A DNA stretch of 34,767 nt from Clostridiales bacterium (GTDB lineage: Bacteria; Bacillota; Clostridia; Oscillospirales; Oscillospiraceae). Made by a program: the position numbers and the translations under genes. The DNA lies in contig CABIYX010000026.1 of the NCBI GenBank assembly GCA_902363045.1, positions 1 through 34,767 on the forward strand. Reading direction: 5' to 3'. The notes under the pieces are model-generated. The model ran no database searches and was not told the DNA's origin. It saw only the letters and a list, made by a program, of their open reading frames with translations. Shown here in pieces: positions 8,571-16,200 of this stretch (the first letter of the stretch is position 1; every line of letters begins with the position of its first letter).

Positions 8571-8602
8571 CCGCCACGCCTGGTTCCGACCAGCTGTGGC
8601 GG
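8571..8602. repeat. Two-step hairpin
   Basis: Outer arms CCGCCAC/GTGGCGG and inner arms CTGGT/ACCAG are separated by a 2-nt internal bulge on each side, with a TCCG loop. This is a well-formed RNA-like hairpin with no neighbouring gene to explain it. It could belong to a degraded element. Confidence 0.55.
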
Positions 8603-8672
8603 AGGGTACAAATCAGGGCTCGGTGAACGGAAGCCTTCCGATAAACCCCGCGGAATGTCTCCCCGCCACCCC

Positions 8673-8785
8673 GTAGGGGAGGGGCTTGCCCCTCCCGCTG
8701 TTTCGTCAGAAGGACCTTCTTTTCGTAATGTAGGGGCGGGACACCGGCCCGCCCGCCTTTCGCGGACCATGACGTCCGTAAGGCG
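8673..8785. repeat. Composite palindromic element, copy B
   Basis: The same architecture as copy A: GTAGGGG, then GGGAGGGGC/GCCCCTCCC arms (8677-8696), then TGTAGGGGCGGG with GGGCGGG/CCCGCCC arms (8734-8754), then GGACCATGACG. The sequence between the two palindromes differs from copy A, so the palindromes and the tail are the conserved parts. Confidence 0.75.
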
Positions 8786-8856
8786 CGCCAGGGCGGAAGA
8801 CCGGAAATTTTCGGACCCTCCCCCTGCTGGAAGGGGGGATTTTTCGCAAAAGACCC

Positions 8857-8887
8857 TTGACCTTCCCCTGGGTGGAAGGTGTATTCT
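8857..8887 (+). promoter_or_regulatory. MerR-type promoter and operator of the MerR/two-helix/UPF0145 operon
   Basis: TTGACC (8857-8862) and TATTCT (8882-8887) are separated by 19 bp, the stretched spacing of MerR-activated promoters. The spacer holds a perfect dyad ACCTTCC-N7-GGAAGGT (8860-8880), of the ACCTT...AAGGT class bound by MerR-family proteins. The gene directly downstream is a MerR protein, so autoregulation by DNA untwisting is expected. Confidence 0.9.
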
Positions 8888-8919
8888 AGCCACAGAAAAC
8901 GGGAAGGGAGGTTCCAAGG

Positions 8920-9573
8920 GTGAAGATCAACGAGGTAGAGGCCCGGGTGGGCGTCACCAAAAAGAACATCCGCTTTTACGAGGAGAAGGGCCTTATCGCC
9001 CCCCGGCGCAACAGCGAGAACGGCTATCGGGAGTACGGGCCCGGAGAGGTGGAACAGCTCAAGCAGATCAAGCTGCTGCGGAAGCTGGGCGTGCCCCTGG
9101 AGGAGATCCGCCGGATGCAGTCGGGGGCCCACACCGTAGGCGACGGGATGCGCCGCCATCTGGTGACTTTGGAGCGGGAGCGGCAGAATCTGGAGCGCTC
9201 CATGGAGCTGTGCCGCACCTTGAAGGACTGGGAACAGCGCCTGGACACTCTGGAGGCAGACGGGCTCCTGGAGCGGATGGAGGAGATGGAGCGGGAGGGC
9301 ACCACCTTTAAGGACAAGCAGCGGGAGGACGCAAAGCCGGTGCGGTACGCCGCCGCGGTGGCCGCTTCGCTGATTATGGTGGCTTTCATGGCGGGGGGGG
9401 TGGGCCTGATGGCCTGGGGCTTCACCGTGGAGCCGGAGGAGGCCCCGCCGCTGGTCCTGATGGCGGTGCTGATCGCGCTGCCCGGGGTGGTGATCCTTGG
9501 GGTGCTGTACGCCCTGTACCAGCGGATCCGGGAGATCCAGAGGGGGGAGGAGGACGATGCGAAAAACTACTAG
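8920..9573 (+). CDS. Membrane-anchored MerR-family transcriptional regulator
   Basis: A 217-residue regulator. Residues 1-70 are the MerR winged helix-turn-helix (VGVTKKNIRFYEEKGLI, then NGYREYG, then LKQIKLLRKLGVPLEEI). Residues 75-128 form the coiled-coil dimer helix. Instead of a ligand domain, two membrane helices follow (about 142-168 and 177-200) with a short cytosolic tail, YQRIREIQRGEEDDAKNY. No metal-binding Cys pair is seen. The GTG start at 8920 is preceded by AAGGGAGG. The promoter has the MerR 19-bp spacer and dyad, so the protein probably regulates its own operon. The two-helix plus tail module recurs in the next three genes, suggesting the four products associate in the membrane. 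The signal is unknown. Confidence 0.93.
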   Translation: MKINEVEARVGVTKKNIRFYEEKGLIAPRRNSENGYREYGPGEVEQLKQIKLLRKLGVPLEEIRRMQSGAHTVGDGMRRHLVTLERERQNLERSMELCRTLKDWEQRLDTLEADGLLERMEEMEREGTTFKDKQREDAKPVRYAAAVAASLIMVAFMAGGVGLMAWGFTVEPEEAPPLVLMAVLIALPGVVILGVLYALYQRIREIQRGEEDDAKNY

Positions 9574-9805
9574 AGGGAAGGGGCTGGCCGGCGGGACCGC
9601 CGTGGCGGCTGTGATCGCTGGGCTGGCTCTGCTTCAGAGCCTTGGGCTGGCGGCGGTGTGGGGGGCGCTTTCCCCAGCTGTCAGGGCGCTGGCTCTGGCT
9701 GGTGCGGCGGCTCAGCTGGCCGCCGCTGTGGGGGTCACCGTGGCCCTGTTTCACCGATGGAAGGAGATCCGGGGAGGTGAGGAGGACGAGGCAAAAAAAT
9801 ACTGA
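9557..9805 (+). CDS. Small two-helix membrane protein (module 2 of the MerR operon)
   Basis: An 82-residue protein: short basic N-terminus, helices at about 11-36 and 42-65, and a tail FHRWKEIRGGEEDEAKKY that closely matches the tail of the MerR protein. The ATG at 9557 lies inside the end of the MerR gene (17-bp overlap). The GGGGGGAGGAGG encoding the MerR tail's GEED serves as its ribosome site. No outside family is recognised; it looks like a MerR membrane module without the DNA-binding part. Confidence 0.8.
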   Translation: MRKTTRGKGLAGGTAVAAVIAGLALLQSLGLAAVWGALSPAVRALALAGAAAQLAAAVGVTVALFHRWKEIRGGEEDEAKKY

Positions 9806-10049
9806 CCGGGAGCAGGCGGAGCAGAAGCGGGAGGCGGTGAAGAGCGTTCTCATCAGCGCGGGGTTCCGTGTGGGCGCGGCGGCCCTTCTGTTCTGTACCC
9901 GGAGCCGCACCCCGTGGCCGGGGCTTCATCAGGTGCTGCTGTGGCTGGCGGTTCTGGGACTGGTCACGATACCGTTCAGCCTGGTGGTGCTGCGGCAGCG
10001 GCTGAGGGAGATCGAAAAGGGGGAGCTGAATGAAGCGCGGAAATATTGA
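9777..10049 (+). CDS. Small two-helix membrane protein (module 3 of the MerR operon)
   Basis: A 90-residue protein with a charged N-terminus (DREQAEQKREAVKS), helices at about 21-40 and 52-73, and the tail LRQRLREIEKGELNEARKY. The start is inferred as GTG at 9777, inside the preceding gene, with AAGGAG ten bases upstream. By alignment with the next gene the start would fall at an ACG three codons later, so GTG is preferred but not certain. It overlaps the preceding gene by 29 bp and the next by 20 bp. The function is unknown; the context points to a partner of the membrane MerR protein. Confidence 0.75.
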   Translation: MRRTRQKNTDREQAEQKREAVKSVLISAGFRVGAAALLFCTRSRTPWPGLHQVLLWLAVLGLVTIPFSLVVLRQRLREIEKGELNEARKY

Positions 10050-10608
10050 CAAGCGAAGGGCGGAGAAGCGGTCCGCGGTGGGAGGTGTGCTCCTGTTCGG
10101 TCTGCTCCAGCTGGCCTGTGCCGCGGGCTTTGGCGCGCTGGGTGCGATCCCGGAGCTGCCCCGCTGGCTGGAGCTTCTGTTCACGGCCTTGGCCGTAGGC
10201 TGTCTGTGTCTGATGTTCCCCGCGCTGTGGGCGCTGAAGATAAGGTTCAAAGAAATCGGCTGTGCGCAGCCGGATACAGATCGGGAGGAATTTGATATGC
10301 TGTTGGTCAACATTGATTACATTCCGGGGAAGGACCTGGAGGTGCTGGGCATCGTGAAGGGCACGGTGGTCCAGTCCAAAAATTTTGGCAAGGATTTTAT
10401 GGCGGGGATGAAAACCCTGGTGGGCGGAGAGATCACCGGCTATACCGAGATGCTCAACGAGGCCCGTCAGATCGCCGTCAAGCGCATGGTGGACGAGGCG
10501 GAGAGCCTGGGAGCGGACGCCGTCATCAATATCCGGTACGGCTCCTCCTCCGTGATGCAGGGGGCGGCCGAGGTCATCTCCTATGGCACGGCGGTGAAGT
10601 ACCGCTGA
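10030..10608 (+). CDS. Two-helix membrane module fused to a UPF0145 (YbjQ) domain
   Basis: A 192-residue fusion. Residues 1-77 repeat the operon's two-helix module (helices about 16-39 and 47-68, then LKIRFKEI). The usual tail is replaced by CAQPDTDREEFD, which leads into a complete UPF0145/YbjQ domain (90-192). That domain shows VLGIVKGTVV, DFMAGMKTLVGGEITGYTEML, GADAVINIRYG and YGTAVKY. UPF0145 proteins form ring-like oligomers and are often called heavy-metal-binding domains, but a biochemical role is not established. The ATG at 10030 overlaps the previous gene. A second well-placed ribosome site inside the gene (GGGAGGAA, 6 bp before ATG 10297) could also yield a free 103-residue UPF0145 protein. 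Confidence 0.85.
   Translation: MKRGNIDKRRAEKRSAVGGVLLFGLLQLACAAGFGALGAIPELPRWLELLFTALAVGCLCLMFPALWALKIRFKEIGCAQPDTDREEFDMLLVNIDYIPGKDLEVLGIVKGTVVQSKNFGKDFMAGMKTLVGGEITGYTEMLNEARQIAVKRMVDEAESLGADAVINIRYGSSSVMQGAAEVISYGTAVKYR
10283..10299 (+). promoter_or_regulatory. Internal ribosome site and start for free UPF0145
   Basis: GGGAGGAA followed after 6 nt by an in-frame ATG at 10297, exactly where stand-alone YbjQ proteins begin. It would give 103 residues, the normal family length. This is the cleanest Shine-Dalgarno site in the operon. Confidence 0.7.
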
Positions 10609-10661
10609 GGAGGAGAAACAAGCCGCCTGGGAGCGGTTTATGTGAGGATAGAATCAGTGAA

Positions 10662-10697
10662 GGCGCGGCCCGGACATGATGCTGTCCGGGCCGCGCC
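10662..10697. terminator. Strong hairpin between convergent operons
   Basis: A perfect 15-bp stem (10662-10676 with 10683-10697) and 6-nt loop. It lies between the plus-strand UPF0145 gene and the minus-strand ktrA gene and probably serves both. The flanking T-runs are short on either side (CATTGTCTTT on plus). Confidence 0.75.
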
Positions 10698-10709
10698 CAT
10701 TGTCTTTCC

Positions 10710-11357
10710 TCAGCTTTTGAGGAATTTTTGTACATCCTTGTTTTCTCCCAAAATGTAGATGGTCTCGTCGGGCTGGAACTGGTGGCCGCCCCCGGGGAGA
10801 AGCTCCAGCTGTCCGCCGTGGCGGGTGGCCAGAATATTGATGCGGTAGGTCTGCCGGACAGATAGCTCCACCACGGTCTTGCCCACCCAGCTGCTGGGAA
10901 CGGCGGTCTCAAAAATGGAGTAGTCCTGGGTCAGCTCGATGTAGTCAAAAATATGGTCGCTGCTGTACCGCACCGCCGCCCAGCTGGCCATCTGCTTTTC
11001 CGGGTAGACGATCTCGTCCGCGCCGTTGCGCAGGAGGAATTTGGCGTGGACGTCCCGGGTGGCTCTGGACAGCACGAAGGGGGCGCCGTACTCCTTGAGC
11101 AGAGCGGTGGTCTCCAGAGAGCTCTGGAAGCTGTCGCCAATGGCCACCACACAGAGATCGAAGTTCCGTACCCCCAGGGAGCCGATGAATTGGGCATTGG
11201 TGCTGTCGCCGATCTGGGCGTTGGTCACATAGGACAGGGCGGCGTTGATACGCTCCTCGTCCTTGTCCACCGCCAGCACCTCGTGTCCCAGGTCCCGGAG
11301 CTTTTGGGCCATGTGGCGGCCAAACCGCCCCAGGCCGATCAGTAAAACAGATTTCAT
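10710..11357 (-). CDS. ktrA: Potassium uptake regulatory subunit, TrkA/KtrA type
   Basis: Cytoplasmic gating ring subunit for the KtrB channel. Of 215 residues, 1-125 form the RCK-N Rossmann domain with GLGRFGRHMA (G8, G10, G13) and the ribose-binding acidic residue at VDKDEE (D31). The RCK-C domain follows (about 135-215, with SSWVGKTVVEL and PDETIYILGENKDV). This binds nucleotides that control potassium flow. ATG at 11357 with GGAGG ten bases upstream is preferred over an in-frame TTG nine codons earlier. It follows ktrB after 19 bp in the same operon, so channel and regulator are made together. Confidence 0.95.
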   Translation of the reverse strand: MKSVLLIGLGRFGRHMAQKLRDLGHEVLAVDKDEERINAALSYVTNAQIGDSTNAQFIGSLGVRNFDLCVVAIGDSFQSSLETTALLKEYGAPFVLSRATRDVHAKFLLRNGADEIVYPEKQMASWAAVRYSSDHIFDYIELTQDYSIFETAVPSSWVGKTVVELSVRQTYRINILATRHGGQLELLPGGGHQFQPDETIYILGENKDVQKFLKS

Positions 11358-11376
11358 CCTTTGATTACCTCCATAA

Positions 11377-12750
11377 TTATCCAACAGTCACCCGCTCCTG
11401 GGGATATTGGGAGGAGACGGGGAGACTGGATGTGACGGCGTAGATCATGGTAAGACCGCCCACCCGTCCCACATACATCAAAAAGGTCAGGATCAGGTGG
11501 GAGGGGAGGGACAGTCCGGGCGTGCCGCAGATGGACAGTCCCACAGTGCCGATGGCGGACGCGGACTCAAAGAGGGCGTCCAGCAGGGGGACGCTGTCGA
11601 TGCAGCAGATCAGTGTCCCTCCCAGCAGGAAGAACACCAGATACATCAGAAAGATGGCGCTGGCGCTGCGCAGGGCCTCGTCCTGGAACCGCCGTCCAAA
11701 GCAGCTGGGGCTGCCGCGGCGGAAGAATACGGCCCGGGCGCTGAGGAGCAGGACCGCCAGCGTGGTGACCTTGAAGCCGCCGGCGGTGGAGCCGGGGGAG
11801 CCGCCCACCAGCATCAGAAGGATGGTGACCAGCTTTCCGGGCTCGCTCAGAAGGGTCAGGTCCACGGAGTTGAAGCCGGCGGTGCGGGGGGTGACCGCCT
11901 GAAAGGCGGCGGCGTTGAGCCGCTCCCAGCCGGAGAGCGCCGCCCACTGGGGCAGGCGGAACTCATAGCACTGGAAAAACAGGAAGGAGAGGAGCAGCAG
12001 GGCGGCGGTGGAGACCAGGATCAGCTTACTCTGTAAGCGGTAGGCCCGGAACCGGAGACGGTGCTCCCGAAGGTCGTGCCAGGTGAGAAAGCCAAGGCCG
12101 CCCACGAGGATGAGCAGCGCGATGGGCCCCCAGACCAGCGGGTCGCCCACATAGCCGGTCAGGGAGGAGTAGGGGGCGCTGGTCCCCATCAGGTCAAAGC
12201 CGGCGTTGCAGAAGGCGGAGATGGAGTGGAAGATCCCGTACCACAGTCCCCGGAGCAGGCCGAGCTGGGGACAGAAGCGGAGGGACAGAAGGAGCGCGCC
12301 GGTCCCCTCGATGAGCAGCATGGCCTTCAGAATAAAGCTGGTCATGCGTACGATCCCCCCCACCTGGGGGGCGGAGATGGACTCCTGCATCACCCAGCGC
12401 TGCCGCAGGCCGATCCTCCGGCCGGAGTACATGACCACGGCCACGGCCACCGTGACCACCCCCATGCCGCCGGTCTGGATCAGGACCAGAAGGACCAGGT
12501 GGCCGAAGGGGGACCAGTAGGTGGCGGTGTCGTGGACGACCAGCCCGGTGACACAGGTGGCGGAGGTGGCGGTGAACAGCGCGTCGGGGAAGGGGGTGAA
12601 CACCCCCGCCCGGCTGGAGACGGGCAGCATGAGCAGCAGCGCGCCGGCGAGGATGATCCCCCAAAAACCCAGAATGATGATCTGGGCGGGCGTGGCCTGT
12701 CTGGGCGGACGCGGGGGCGTATGGTGTTGTTGCAGCGGTTCGTTCGGCAT
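11377..12750 (-). CDS. ktrB: Potassium uptake channel subunit, TrkH/KtrB type
   Basis: A 457-residue integral membrane protein of the superfamily of K+ transporters. Four membrane-pore-membrane repeats are visible through their selectivity-filter segments: SATCVTGLV (residues 63-71), SISAFCNAGFDLMG, TPRTAGFNSVD and SAIGTVGLSICG. Each has the conserved filter glycine. The gating-loop region (GGSPGSTAGGFKVTTLA) is present. It pairs with the KtrA subunit to take up K+, probably coupled to Na+. The start is ATG at 12750 with AAAGGA upstream; the N-terminus is a short Pro-rich extension. No clear promoter was found in the upstream gap. Confidence 0.96.
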   Translation of the reverse strand: MPNEPLQQHHTPPRPPRQATPAQIIILGFWGIILAGALLLMLPVSSRAGVFTPFPDALFTATSATCVTGLVVHDTATYWSPFGHLVLLVLIQTGGMGVVTVAVAVVMYSGRRIGLRQRWVMQESISAPQVGGIVRMTSFILKAMLLIEGTGALLLSLRFCPQLGLLRGLWYGIFHSISAFCNAGFDLMGTSAPYSSLTGYVGDPLVWGPIALLILVGGLGFLTWHDLREHRLRFRAYRLQSKLILVSTAALLLLSFLFFQCYEFRLPQWAALSGWERLNAAAFQAVTPRTAGFNSVDLTLLSEPGKLVTILLMLVGGSPGSTAGGFKVTTLAVLLLSARAVFFRRGSPSCFGRRFQDEALRSASAIFLMYLVFFLLGGTLICCIDSVPLLDALFESASAIGTVGLSICGTPGLSLPSHLILTFLMYVGRVGGLTMIYAVTSSLPVSSQYPQERVTVG

Positions 12751-12935
12751 ATCGAGTCATCCTTTGGAGCCGGCGCGGGGCGCGCGGTCCGTGTTCCGTG
12801 GGGGCGGTTGTCCACATTTTCCCACATTCATGTGGAAGGTTTGCTGGGAAGCGGGGGAAAACGGCGCTGAGGATGCGGAAAGCATAAAAATAAAATATCT
12901 TGCGCTTCCATTTAATATGTGTCTCAAGGGGCCGA

Positions 12936-12944
12936 TGCTATACT
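12936..12944 (+). promoter_or_regulatory. Possible upstream promoter of the surface peptidase gene, extended -10
   Basis: TGC followed by TATACT. The -35 region is weak. If used it gives a long leader of about 325 nt before the ATG at 13276. The same TGCTATACT occurs in the glf and malQ promoters. Confidence 0.5.
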
Positions 12945-13088
12945 AACGCACCCGGAGGCGGAATACAAGATACAAAATGTATCAAGAAACCGGACGCAAC
13001 AGGGCCGGATTTGAGAAGAACGCACCGCCGGGCCTTCCGCTGTGCGCCTGGAACAGCAGTGATCATATTGAAATAAGACAAAAAATGA

Positions 13089-13117
13089 TTGACAATTTAG
13101 ATGTATCTGGCTACAAT
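13089..13117 (+). promoter_or_regulatory. Main promoter of the surface peptidase gene
   Basis: TTGACA (13089-13094), 17-bp spacer, TACAAT (13112-13117). A near-perfect sigma-A promoter giving a leader of about 150 nt that carries the overlapping hairpins at 13149-13195. Confidence 0.9.
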
Positions 13118-13148
13118 GAACAAAGATGGAGGCGGCTCGCTGGCTGGT

Positions 13149-13195
13149 AAGAAAGTGGGTACCCACTTTCTTCTTTTGTAACACAAAAGAAGAAA
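13149..13195 (+). promoter_or_regulatory. Overlapping alternative hairpins in the leader of the surface peptidase gene
   Basis: A perfect 24-bp palindrome (13149-13172, half-site AAGAAAGTGGGT) shares six bases with a second stem of 13 bp (13167-13179 with 13183-13195, loop AAC). Both cannot form fully at once. Neither is followed by a T-run, so this is not a plain terminator. It may be a leader switch, a protein-binding site or an inserted palindromic repeat. Confidence 0.6.
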
Positions 13196-13275
13196 CCTCT
13201 GGATACCTGCGGCAGCTGAAAGGTGCGGACAGAGCACGGTCTCATCGAGAAAGATTTGCTAAAGGAGGTCCCAAA

Positions 13276-16200
13276 ATGAACATCTCTGGCAAGCGAACAT
13301 CCCGACTGCTCAGCTTATCCCTGACAGGGTCCATGCTGCTCGGGCTGATGACCACAGGCGTCTCAGCAGTTGAACCGGCACAGGACCAGACCCCGCAGAC
13401 CACGAAGACGGTAACGGACGCGATCCTGTATACCGTGGACGCGGACGGCAACCTGGAATACAATGTGGTGTATGAAGCCCAGGTCGCCGACGGCGTCACG
13501 GTGACAGACGCGACCAAGGGCGGCGCCATCGACTCGCTGGACGAGCTGGATGCCGTTCTGGGCGAGCCGGATGCAACGCCGAAGGAACTCACCGGCACGC
13601 CCCATGAGGACCGCACCCTGGGCGACGCCGTGGTGGCCGACCTGACCATCACCAGCGATGAGATCACCGCCATCGAGGTCACCGACGTCCGGGAGCGCCC
13701 CGTCATCGGCATCTCCTGGAAAAAGGATAGCATAGGAACTGATTATCAGGGCTTCGCCGAGGCCTTCGAGCGCAACGGCGCCCAGGTCATCTTCCTGCCC
13801 CAGGTGGAGACCGACGAAGAGGCGGAGGACATCTTCTCCCGTATCAACGGCGTGTTTATGACCGGAGGCGAGGATTGGAACCCCGACCTTTATAACGAAG
13901 AAGCGTATCCCCACGGCTCTTCCGGCTGGAATGATGCCCGTGATACCTCTGACCTGAACCTCATGCAGAACGCCATTGACTTGGATGTACCCATGCTGGC
14001 TGTCTGCCGCGGTGAACAGGGCTTCAACATCGCCATGGGCGGCGGCCTGATTCAGGACGTGCCGACCTATCTGGGCCAGCAGGTCAAGGCTGGTAAGATC
14101 TCTGAAGACCGTGTTACTGTAATCGAGGATACCGGAATCGGGTGGGGCGAAAACAAAAAGCCGTGTGAGCCTGCCCATTACCGCGTCACGGTGGACGGTC
14201 TGGTCCACAGCGGCGGAAAGGGCTATCATAAGCTGGATGCCGGAACCGACGGAATCGGCATTTCGAAAGATTCCAAGTGGCTGTCCGACATTTTCGGCGG
14301 GGCTGAAACCATTGAACTGGTTGCCACTGCCCACCATCAGTCGGTCAATCCTGATAAGCTGGGCAACGGCCTGACTGTGGCGGCCCGCTCCTCCGACGGC
14401 ATTATCGAGGCCATCGAGCATCAGGGTAGCCTGTTCGCCCTGGGCCTTCAGTGGCACCCCGAGCGGGACGCGCTGGAGGATACCAGAACAGACAAAGAGA
14501 CCGGAGAAGTCATTGACGTAAACCAGGATCAGTGCAACGCCCCCCTGCGGGCGCTGGTCCACTACGCCGGCGTCCAGATGGACCGCGAGGATGTCCCTGG
14601 CGGCGACGAGGAAGAGGAGGAGAAGCCCTTCCAGCCCAGCGTGACCTATCAGCTCACCGTCACCGACGCAGAACGCGAAAAGATCCACGCGGCGGTGGAC
14701 GCTCTTGCGGGCAAGGTCGAGAATATGCGCCCGAACGAGAACCAGAACCCCAACACCCTGGTGGGCGCTCTGGCCAAGGGCTCCAGCTATGACTCTATCT
14801 CCTATGGTTCTAGAATCACTAGTGTAGAGAAGGTTTACCCCTTTAAGGTAATCAACAGCGAAGCCAATCACAACGAGTATGACCGCAAGGTGGCCAAGCT
14901 GGCCTGGGTCAAGGAGCTGGGCGAGGCCCTGGGCCTGAAGGTTGTTCAGCGCCAGGATGACAAGTACGTCTATGTGGAGATCGGCGACCCCGATGCCCCT
15001 GAGATGGTCATGGCTCTGAGCCACCTGGATTCCCCCACTGCTTCCAATAATCCAGATGAAAATCTCAAACGCTGGGTGAATTATGACGGCAAGCTGGATC
15101 CCAGCGCATACCACACCCCCTATGTGAAGGACGGCTGGCTGTACGGTGCGGGCGTCCAGGATGACAGCGGCCCCACCCTGGCCACCCTCTTCGCGGCCAA
15201 GGCCCTTCAGGACTCCGGCGTGGAGTTTGACCGCCGCATCCGCATCGTCATGGGCTGCTATGAGGACGGAAGCCCCAAAAACCCGAGTGCGGACGAAACA
15301 TTGAACTACATCGATATTCCGTATTACAGCGCTCCCGGCTTCTATGACAACTGGACCTATAAGGCCCTGAACCGTGAGGAGACCCCCATCGCGGCCTATA
15401 CCTCCGACTCCCGGTTCCCCGTGGTGGTGGGCAACACCAGAGCCTGGACGCCCTACCTCACCATGAATCTCGCCAAGGACCTGGGCAAGGACTTCTCCCT
15501 GGTGGAGACTGGCGCGGGCGTCACCCTGCGCGAGGGCGACCCCACCCTGAAGGACATCGTGTACGGCAGCGCCGCCCAGATCGCCTCCCGGGCCATCTTC
15601 GTTCTGGACATCGCTTCTGCCGGTGAGGCCGAAGTAAAGGCCTTCTGCGACAAGGTGAATCAGGCCGCCACAGAGCGCGGCTGGCTGCCCGCCGCTCCCG
15701 GCACTACCCAGAAGGTCCAGCTGACCGAGAACAAGGACGAGAAAACCTTGACCCTGGAGATCAACACCGACGTGGCCATGGAGTACCCCATGCCCATGTA
15801 CAGCAAGAACGCAGTGGTCTGGGGGATGTACCTCCTGTCCCAGGCGCTCCCCAACGGCCTGGAGCTGAAGAATGCCGCCACGGGCGTTTCCAACCTGTTC
15901 TTCAAGAACTGCGTGGAGGGCGAGGCCTATATCGGCAAGTATATGGGTATCCCCTCTGAGCTGCTGCGCAACCCCCACGACGGCACCGCCAACCTGACCA
16001 TCGCCCCCATGGGCACGATCAGCCATGAGGATACCTCGAAGTTCCCCTTCTATGACCAGCGTACTCAGAGCCTGAGAATCCCCCTGGTCATCCGCAGCAT
16101 CCATGCCACCAAGGAGAATTATGACACCGCGACCCAGGCCGTGATCGACGCCTGTGAGAATCAGGGCTTCACGCTGGAGACCGCTCAGGGCGCAGCGAGC

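Noticed and set aside
8149..8785. CRISPR array
   Set aside because: The repeats are few, palindromic, unevenly spaced and lack uniform spacers; no cas genes are near.
8038..9159. Coding potential on either strand across the 8130-8856 gap
   Set aside because: Frames are made of palindrome-derived Pro, Arg and Gly repeats without ribosome sites or homology.
13126..13275. N-terminal extension of the surface peptidase by 50 codons
   Set aside because: It would place residues before the signal peptide and runs through the leader hairpins; the ATG at 13276 has a perfect ribosome site.
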